In this document: one piece after another, positions 55,630 through 64,000 of the stretch
Layout of the letters: the number at the start of each line of letters is the position of its first letter
Numbering within the stretch: the first letter of the stretch is position 1
NCBI GenBank assembly: GCA_963768975.1
Contig: CAVYKB010000007.1
Span: 38,735 to 102,734 of the forward strand
Reading direction: 5' to 3'
Length of the DNA stretch: 64,000 nt
Source of the DNA: CADCTB01 sp963768975
GTDB taxonomy: Bacteria; Actinomycetota; Acidimicrobiia; Acidimicrobiales; AC-14
Program-made: the position numbers and the translations under genes
Notes under the pieces: generated by a model
Seen by the model: only the letters and a program-made list of their open reading frames with translations
What the model was told of the DNA's origin: nothing
Database searches by the model: none

Positions 55630-57050
55630 GTCGTCCCCCGCGACTTCTGCGCCCGCAGCGCCAAGGCGCCGGCGGCGAGGATGATGGCGGCGCCGATCCA
55701 TAGGGTCAGGCGCACGCCCGGAACGCTGAAGTCGGCCGCGCCCAGCCCCACTTCGCCGTCGACCAGGGCGTTCGACACGTCGTCGAGCACCCGGGATACC
55801 AGCGGCGCCAGCGACAGCGAGATCAGCATGCAGAGGCGGGACAGGGTGTACAGGGTGGCGAACGTTCGGCCCCGGAGCTCGTCGTCGACCGTCTCCTGGA
55901 GGATGGTGAACCCCAGGACGTACACCGAGCCGGCGCAGACGCCCATGATCGCGATGAAGGCCATGGTGAGCCCGAGGCTGCCCATCGATACCGCGATCAG
56001 CATCGAGACGCCGGCCCCCACCACCGCCCACGGGAAGGCCCTGCTGTGCGGCACCCGGTTCTGCAAGGTCGAGAGGCCGACCACACCTACGGCCAGTCCC
56101 ATGCCCAGCGCGGTCAGGAGTAGGCCGAACCCTGCCGCGCCGGCGTTCAACACCTGATTGGCGTAGATAGGACCGAGCGGGGCGATCATCCCCCCTCCGA
56201 TCAGGCCGGTCCCGAGCCCCACCATGACCGAGCGCACCGTGGGGTTGGTGCCGATGAACTTCCACCCCTCCTTGATCTCGGTGAAGGTGCGGGTGAGGTC
56301 GATGGGCGCCCGCTCCGACGGCCGGTTGCGGGGCAGGGTGAGCGACCAGATCAGGGCGGCGGAGAGGAAGAAGGTACAGACGTCGAAGTAGATGGCCAGC
56401 GATTCCTGGTTGAGGTTCAGGAAGTCGAGCGGGCCGGCGTGGCGGCTCAGGATCTCCGACACCTTGGTCAGCGAGGCGAACAGAGCCGAGGCGATGGGAA
56501 AGGTGCCATACGCCGCAGCCAGCGAGAAGGAGTTCGCCGACGCCAGCTTCTCCGATGGCACCAGGTTGGGGACCGACGCCTCCTTGGCCGGCGACCACAG
56601 GAGCGTCAGCACCTCGAGCAGGAGCGACGCAAGGAACAGCTGCCAGACCGAGTCGACGAAGGGCAGCGATGCGAGGACCAGGCCCCGCCCCACGTCGCAG
56701 CACACCATGACCCGCCGGCGGTCCCACCGGTCGACCAGCACCCCGCCCACCGAGGCCAGGAAGAACCCGGGGATCATCCGGGCGCTCATGACCAGGGCGA
56801 TGGCCGCCTCCGGCGATCCCTTCCCGATGCGGGCGGTGAGGGTCAGGATGGCAAAGAGGCCGATCCAGTCGCCGAGCGACGACACCACCTGCGCCAGCCA
56901 CAGGCGGAAGAACGACGTCGACCCGAGAAGCTTCGGCCCGCTGGGCCCGAGCGGCCCCTTGAGCGGGGGATCGGGCTCACGCCGGCCCTGAGCCGGCGGC
57001 ATGCGGGCCGTGGCGTCGCCGTCGGGCGTATCGGAGACGCGCTCAGCCAC
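55626..57050 (-). CDS. MFS transporter (EntS/MFS_3-like)
   Basis: The 474-residue product, after a ~40-residue polar leader, has about 12 membrane helices, with FFRLWLAQVVSSLGDWIGLFAIL, the loop GGVLVDRWDRRRVM (motif A-like) and SPAKEASVPNLVPSEKLASANSF, typical of the MFS_3 exporters related to EntS. The substrate is unknown. It lies between topA and tmk on the same strand, 24 bases from the topA stop. Confidence 0.88.
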   Translation of the reverse strand: MAERVSDTPDGDATARMPPAQGRREPDPPLKGPLGPSGPKLLGSTSFFRLWLAQVVSSLGDWIGLFAILTLTARIGKGSPEAAIALVMSARMIPGFFLASVGGVLVDRWDRRRVMVCCDVGRGLVLASLPFVDSVWQLFLASLLLEVLTLLWSPAKEASVPNLVPSEKLASANSFSLAAAYGTFPIASALFASLTKVSEILSRHAGPLDFLNLNQESLAIYFDVCTFFLSAALIWSLTLPRNRPSERAPIDLTRTFTEIKEGWKFIGTNPTVRSVMVGLGTGLIGGGMIAPLGPIYANQVLNAGAAGFGLLLTALGMGLAVGVVGLSTLQNRVPHSRAFPWAVVGAGVSMLIAVSMGSLGLTMAFIAIMGVCAGSVYVLGFTILQETVDDELRGRTFATLYTLSRLCMLISLSLAPLVSRVLDDVSNALVDGEVGLGAADFSVPGVRLTLWIGAAIILAAGALALRAQKSRGTT

Positions 57051-57074
57051 GCCGCCAGCGTACGGGAGCCGACG

Positions 57075-59738
57075 CTATTTCTTGCGCTTCGGCGCCGCCC
57101 TGCGCTTCTTCGGCGCCGGCCCCTTGTCCCGCCGGTCCTGGAGCAACTCGGCCCCCCGCTCCGGCGTCAGGGTCTCCAGGTCGTCGCCGCTGCGCAGTGA
57201 CGCGTTGGTCTCGCCGTCGGTCACGTAGGGGCCGAATCGGCCCTCCTTGACCACCATGGGCTTCTTGCTGACCGGGTCTTCGCCCAGCTCCTTCAGCGGC
57301 GGGGCGGCCGTGCCCCGCCGGCCTCTGGCCTTGGGCTGGGCCAGCACGGCGAGCGCGTCTTCCAGGGTGATGGTGAACAGCTGCTCCTCGTACTCGAGGC
57401 TGCGGCTGTCGGTGCCCTTCTTGACGTAGGGCCCGTACCTGCCGTTCTGCACCGTAATCTCGACCCCGTCGGCGGGGTCCTTGCCCAGCGAGCGGGGCAG
57501 GGTCAGCAGGCGGAGGGCGTCGTCCAGGGTGACAGCCTCCACGTTCATGTTCTTGAGCAGCGACGCTGTATGCGGCTTCTTCTTCGACGAGGAGTCGGCC
57601 TCGCCGAGCTGGACGTAGGGCCCGAACCGGCCGGCCCGGGCGATGACCGGCAGGCCGGTGGCGGGGTCGTCGCCGAGCACCCGATCGCCACTCGGCGTGG
57701 CCAGCAGCTCCATGGCCTTCTCGACGGTGAGCTCGTCGGGCGCCAGGTTCTCGGGCACCGCTGCGGTCTCGCCGTCACGGGACAGGTACGGCCCGTAGCG
57801 GCCGACCCGGACCACGATCTCCTTGCCCTCAGGATCGGTCCCCAGCGGGATGGAGTTGATGGCCCGGGGGTCGATGGCCTCCAGGCGTTCCTTGACCATG
57901 TCGCGTAGGCCGCTCGCACCGTTGTCGGCCGCTGCGGCCGACGAGCCAACATCGCCGAAGTAGAACTTCGACAGCCAGGGCTGGGCTTCCTGGGTGCCGC
58001 CGGCAATGCCGTCGAGGTCGTCCTCCATGCGCGCGGTGAAGGCGTAATCGACCAGGTGTCCGAAGTGGCTCTCCAGCAGGTTCACGACTGCGAACGCGGT
58101 GTACGACGGGACCAGCGCCGAGCCCTTCTTCCACACGTAGCCGCGGTCCTGGATGGTGCCGATGATCGACGCGTAGGTCGACGGCCGGCCCACGCCCATC
58201 TCCTCGAGCGCCTTCACCAGCGAGGCTTCGGTGAAGCGGGCCGGCGGCTGGGTGGCGTGGTCCTTGGGCTCCAGCGACTCGGCGGTGACGGTGTCGCCCA
58301 CGGCCAGCGCCGGCAGGCGGACCTCCCGGTCCTCCAGCTCGGCGTTGGGGTCGTCGGAACCCTCGACGTAGGCTCGGAGGAAACCCGGGAACTCGATGAC
58401 CTTGCCGCCGGCGCTGAACTCCGCCTCTTCACCCGAGGACGACCGGCCGGCGATGCGGACCTGCACGCTCTTGCCCCGGACGTCGGCCATCTGCGACGCA
58501 ATCGTGCGCTTCCAGATCAGCTCGTACAGGGCGGCTTCGTCGTGGGCGACCTCGCGGGCGACCTGTTCGGGCATGCGGAAGCCGTCGCCGGCCGGACGGA
58601 TGGCCTCGTGGGCCTCCTGGGCGTTCTTCACCTTCTTGGCGTACCGGCGGGGCTCGTTGGGCACGTAGTCGGCGCCGTAGAGCTGGCGGGCCTGGGTGCG
58701 GGCCGCGTTGAGCGCGGTCTCCGACAGCGCGGTGCTGTCGGTGCGCATGTAGGTGATGTAGCCGTTCTCGTAGAGGCGCTGGGCCACGCTCATGGCCCGC
58801 TGGGTGGTGAATCGCAGCTTGCGGCCGGCCTCCTGCTGGAGTGTTGACGTCATGAATGGCGGGTACGGCGTGCGCTTGTAGGGCTTCTCGTCGACCGACT
58901 TCACTGCGAACGTGGTGTCGGCCAGGCGGCCGACGAGGGCGCGGGCGCCTTCGGAATCGAGGAGGACGACGTCGGACGCAGTGCGGGCACCGGTCTCGTC
59001 GAAGTCGCGACCGGTGGCCAGGCGGGTGCCGTCGATGGCCACGAGCGTGGCGCCGAAGGGCGGTGAGGCCATGCCGGCCGTGGCCGGCGCAGCCGACGCA
59101 GAAAACTGCGCCTCGATGTCGGAGTACGACGCGCTGCGGAACCGCATGCGGGCCCGCTCCCTCTCCACCAGGATGCGGGTGGCGACGCTCTGCACCCGAC
59201 CGGCGGACAGCCGGGGGAGGATCTTGCGCCACAGGACCGGGGAGACCTCGTAGCCGTAGAGGCGATCGAGGATGCGCCGAGCCTCCTGGGCATCGACCAG
59301 CCGGCGGTCCAGCTCCCGCCAGTTCTCCACAGCGTCCCGGATAGCACCGGGCGTGATCTCGTGGAAGACCATACGCCGCACCGGCATGCCCTGGGGCGGG
59401 TTGAGCACCTCCATGAGGTGCCAGGCGATGGATTCGCCCTCCCTGTCCTCGTCTGTTGCCAGGTACAGCTCGGTGGCCTGTTTCAAAAGCGACTTCAGCT
59501 TGGTGACCACGTGCTTCTTCTCGCTGTTGACGACGTAGAGCGGCTTGAAGCCGTTGTCGACGTCGACGCCGAGCCGGGCCCAGCTCTCGCCCTTCTGCGC
59601 TGCAGGGATCTCCTTGGCGTCCTTGGGAAGGTCGCGAATGTGTCCCACCGAGCTCTCGACCACGAACTCGCTACCCAGGAATCGGGCGATCGTCCGGGCC
59701 TTGGCGGGCGATTCCACGATGACGAGAGGTTTGGCCAT
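57075..59738 (-). CDS. topA: DNA topoisomerase I
   Basis: The product is 887 residues from ATG 59738 (MAKPLVIVESPAKA). Toprim acidic residues sit in VESPAKA and DEDREGE; the catalytic tyrosine is in GYITYMRTDS (about residue 330); GRPSTYASIIGTIQDRGY follows. The C-terminal third carries four GRFGPYV/GRYGPYV repeats instead of zinc fingers, then a Lys/Arg-rich tail (KKRRAAPKRKK), the usual actinobacterial form. It relaxes negative supercoils. It is divergent from the DedA gene across 66 bases that must hold both promoters. Confidence 0.97.
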   Translation of the reverse strand: MAKPLVIVESPAKARTIARFLGSEFVVESSVGHIRDLPKDAKEIPAAQKGESWARLGVDVDNGFKPLYVVNSEKKHVVTKLKSLLKQATELYLATDEDREGESIAWHLMEVLNPPQGMPVRRMVFHEITPGAIRDAVENWRELDRRLVDAQEARRILDRLYGYEVSPVLWRKILPRLSAGRVQSVATRILVERERARMRFRSASYSDIEAQFSASAAPATAGMASPPFGATLVAIDGTRLATGRDFDETGARTASDVVLLDSEGARALVGRLADTTFAVKSVDEKPYKRTPYPPFMTSTLQQEAGRKLRFTTQRAMSVAQRLYENGYITYMRTDSTALSETALNAARTQARQLYGADYVPNEPRRYAKKVKNAQEAHEAIRPAGDGFRMPEQVAREVAHDEAALYELIWKRTIASQMADVRGKSVQVRIAGRSSSGEEAEFSAGGKVIEFPGFLRAYVEGSDDPNAELEDREVRLPALAVGDTVTAESLEPKDHATQPPARFTEASLVKALEEMGVGRPSTYASIIGTIQDRGYVWKKGSALVPSYTAFAVVNLLESHFGHLVDYAFTARMEDDLDGIAGGTQEAQPWLSKFYFGDVGSSAAAADNGASGLRDMVKERLEAIDPRAINSIPLGTDPEGKEIVVRVGRYGPYLSRDGETAAVPENLAPDELTVEKAMELLATPSGDRVLGDDPATGLPVIARAGRFGPYVQLGEADSSSKKKPHTASLLKNMNVEAVTLDDALRLLTLPRSLGKDPADGVEITVQNGRYGPYVKKGTDSRSLEYEEQLFTITLEDALAVLAQPKARGRRGTAAPPLKELGEDPVSKKPMVVKEGRFGPYVTDGETNASLRSGDDLETLTPERGAELLQDRRDKGPAPKKRRAAPKRKK

Positions 59739-59804
59739 GGCTACACGACAATTGACAGCCGATGGCGCCCGTGTCAAACGTCGTGCCGCGTCTACGGTGC
59801 AGGG

Positions 59805-60431
59805 ATGCACCCCGAGCACCTGATCGAGGCGTTCGGCACGATCGGCCTTTTCGCCATCGTGTTCGCCGAGTCAGGGCTGCTCTTCGGCTTCTTCTTGCCC
59901 GGAGACTCCCTGCTCTTCACCGCCGGCCTGCTGGCTTCACGCGGCGTCCTGAACTTCCCGCTGATCGTCGTCGGCTGCGCCGTGGCCGCCATCGCCGGCG
60001 ACCAGGTCGGCTACGTCATCGGCCGAAAAGCGGGGCCGGCGCTGTTCAAGCGGCCCGATTCCCGCCTGTTCCACAAGAAGAACGTCGACCGGGCGCGGGT
60101 GTACTTCGAGAAGAATGGCCCCCGCACGATCATCCTCGCTCGCTTCATCCCCGTGATCCGCACGTTCGCCCCGGTCGTGGCCGGCGTCGGCCAGATGGAC
60201 TATCGGAAGTTCGTCACCTACAACGTCGTCGGGGGGATCCTCTGGGGCTCCGGCGTGACGACCGCCGGCTACATCCTCGGCGAGTCCATCCCCGACATCG
60301 ACCGGTGGCTGCTGCCGATCATCGGCGTGATTGTGATGGTGTCGTTTGTCCCCGTCGGCATGGAGCTGCTCAAGGCGTGGCGCGGCCGGGGCTCGCACGA
60401 CGAGGTCACCGAGCCGGCCGAAGGTCAGTAG
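59805..60431 (+). CDS. DedA-family membrane protein
   Basis: The product is 208 residues from ATG 59805. Signatures: IVFAESGLLFGFFLPGDSLLFTAG, GDQVGYVIGRKAGPALF, RARVYFEKNGPRTIILARFIPVIRTFAPVVAGVGQM and NVVGGILWGSG, the full DedA/SNARE-associated set with the GxxxR...RF/PxxR motifs. These proteins act in lipid scrambling, including undecaprenyl-phosphate recycling and membrane-potential maintenance. Confidence 0.93.
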   Translation: MHPEHLIEAFGTIGLFAIVFAESGLLFGFFLPGDSLLFTAGLLASRGVLNFPLIVVGCAVAAIAGDQVGYVIGRKAGPALFKRPDSRLFHKKNVDRARVYFEKNGPRTIILARFIPVIRTFAPVVAGVGQMDYRKFVTYNVVGGILWGSGVTTAGYILGESIPDIDRWLLPIIGVIVMVSFVPVGMELLKAWRGRGSHDEVTEPAEGQ

Positions 60432-60796
60432 CCGTCACCGTCGCCGCCGGCATCGTGCTGGCGGCGGTCGCGTGGGGGTGGCTGTTCGGCCTCGGGCGGG
60501 CGGGTTCTGGTCCCGGGCGCTGGCCGCCGGCGCCGCCATCGGCGTGGTTGCGGCCGGCGTGCCTTACGGGGTGTACTGGGCCGGCGACCGGCTCCTCCGG
60601 CGCTGGCGGCGTACGCGGCCGTTCACCTCTGGGCGCGCAAGGCCGTGCTGGTCCTTGCCGCCCTGGTCGGCGGAGCGTTCTGGGGCGCGCTGTTCGCCTG
60701 GCGCGGCACGCTCGTCGCACCACTGATCAGCCACGCGCTGTGGGACCTGGCCGTCGTCGTCTGGTGCCCTTTGGCCCCATCGAGGGGCGCGACTGA
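60428..60796 (+). pseudogene. CPBP/CAAX-type membrane protease gene, broken
   Basis: Three frames carry parts of one gene: VTVAAGIVLAAVAWGWLFGLGRAG; ALAAGAAIGVVAAGVPYGVYWAGDRLLRRWRR; and AYAAVHLWARKAVLVLAALVGGAFWGALFAWRGTLVAPLISHALWDLAVVV, with a fourth frame giving the stop at 60796. The last segment is the CPBP C-terminal signature with the His of SHALWD. The EExxxR-containing middle is missing. Either a decayed gene or an assembly deletion plus indels. Confidence 0.65.
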
Positions 60797-60834
60797 GTCA
60801 TTAAGGTTCTCCGGCAACCCGCCGACAGGTGGGC

Positions 60835-61490
60835 ATGGCCTTTTCCGGAACCACCCGCCGCACGCTGTACAGCGTGGCTGCGGTGTTGGCGCTGCTGGCC
60901 ATCGCCGGGGCCACCCTTGCCTTGACGGTGCCCGACGCTTCGGCCTCCGCCGACGCCGAGATCACCATCCCGCCGACGACATCGAGCACGACGTCGTCGA
61001 CGACCACTTCCACCTCGACTTCGACGTCCACCTCAACGTCGACGACGGTCAAGCCCCGGCCTGTGACGACCACCGCCAAGCCCCGGCCGACCGTGCAGGC
61101 GTCGGCGCCGCCAGTCGCCCCGCCCACCACCAGGCCGGCGCCCCCGCCGGCCCCGCCGGCCCCGCGCAGCATCACGGCCGAGGAGCGGTGCGCCAATGCT
61201 CGCCAGTTTCTCGTCGGGCAGGGTCTGGTGCTTCCCGACGGCTGGGGCTACCGCTGCCCCGGGCCGGCGTTGGAGAACGGAACCCCACGCTTCGGCGTCG
61301 CCTGCTGGACCTGCGACGGCGACGGCCAGAGCTGGATCGCCATAGACGTCGGCCGCATCGGGGCCTCGGAGAGATGGCTGCGCTACGTCGTCGCCCACGA
61401 GATCTGCCACGCCAAGGAATACGTGACGTTGGGCCTCTCCACCGAGCTCACCGCCGATCTCTGCGCCGCCCTCTACGGCGCCCCCCGGCC

Positions 61491-61494
<4 letters not shown>
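60835..61494 (+). CDS. Secreted or membrane-tethered HExxH protein with Ser/Thr stalk
   Basis: The product is 219 residues from ATG 60835 (GTG 60829 possible). An N-terminal hydrophobic segment (LYSVAAVLALLAIAGATLAL) acts as signal or anchor; a Thr/Ser/Pro stalk with a TS run follows (~45-115); the C-terminal ~105-residue domain has four cysteines and VVAHEICHAKEYVTLGLSTELTAD. HEICH fits the zinc-protease HExxH motif with a downstream Glu in ELTAD, so a zincin fold is plausible. Activity is unproven. Its stop overlaps the hppA stop. Confidence 0.72.
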
Positions 61495-63820
<2,326 letters not shown>

Positions 63821-63824
<4 letters not shown>

Positions 63825-63960
63825 GCCGACTCCTTCTTCTCCTCGGGACCTCCGGCCAGGGCGGTGTGCGCGTCCTGCCCTTCCCGGCACAGCGGGTACA
63901 GGTACTTCAGCGTCTCGCGCTCGACTTCGCAAGGGGAGCAACCATGGTTTCGTCGCCCAT
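63821..63960 (-). CDS. Possible small cysteine-containing protein upstream of hppA
   Basis: A frame reading CSPCEVERETLKYLYPLCREGQDAHTAL ... EEKKESA ends in TGA at 63821-63823, overlapping the hppA ATG (ATGA). The start is unclear because the nearby ATGs are in another frame, perhaps through an indel like those in hppA. The CxxC and later Cys suggest metal binding. Low confidence. Confidence 0.3.
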
Positions 63961-64000
63961 GAAACTAGATTTCGATAGGGCGAAACGTCAAGCGTCAGCG

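Overview
The window is about 64 kb of high-GC DNA from an actinobacterium. Actinobacterial traits include a topA / MFS / tmk / holB cluster, GTG and CTG starts, LAL-type ATPase-LuxR regulators and an H+-pumping pyrophosphatase. The secreted proteins carry a domain resembling the 'choice-of-anchor P' type. Class Acidimicrobiia is a reasonable guess, but it is an inference. No assignment rests on a database search.

Region 1 (1-41.1 kb) is a cell-surface cluster. After an edge-truncated IS3-family element (1-810) come eight secreted proteins. Seven of them share a ~200-residue domain with the landmarks SLFGG, VxNEQ and VNAxHxxLLG; this report calls it the LFGG domain, and there are nine copies. 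It is combined with seven-bladed beta-propellers (two genes), bacterial Ig-like and cadherin-like modules, and C-terminal blocks of six FG-GAP/VCBS-like repeats (four genes). Among them lie two intact LAL-type regulators and a truncated third, three type II toxin-antitoxin pairs, a Cys-repeat membrane protein coupled to a priming sugar transferase and a glycosyltransferase, and a complete oligopeptide ABC importer whose ATPase gene is separated from its permease and binding-protein genes by two LFGG genes. A ~30-bp motif (AT-rich head, then CGYCA-N3-TGGCGGATG) occurs six times, each time just upstream of a transcription unit that starts with an LFGG or other secreted gene or a LAL regulator. 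It looks like the promoter or operator of a dedicated regulon.

Region 2 (about 41.1-53.9 kb) is a decayed integrative conjugative or mobilizable element. It has a relaxase remnant whose junction truncates the third LAL regulator, 60-bp tandem repeats, an oriT-like perfect inverted repeat, an intact MobF relaxase-helicase with an embedded helix-turn-helix, a cluster of palindromes, a primase-polymerase remnant, an excisionase, a VapBC pair, a group II intron with its maturase, and a tyrosine integrase abutting the 3' end of tRNA-Thr(CGU), the presumed attachment site.

Region 3 (53.9-64 kb) is core chromosome: tRNA-Thr, holB, tmk, an MFS exporter, topA, a DedA membrane protein, a broken CPBP-type protease gene, a secreted HExxH protein and hppA. 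hppA and the CPBP gene are broken by many frameshifts although the encoded sequence is otherwise conserved, so indel errors in this end of the assembly are likely. That caution also applies to the single frameshift in the large propeller protein at 1972-6338.
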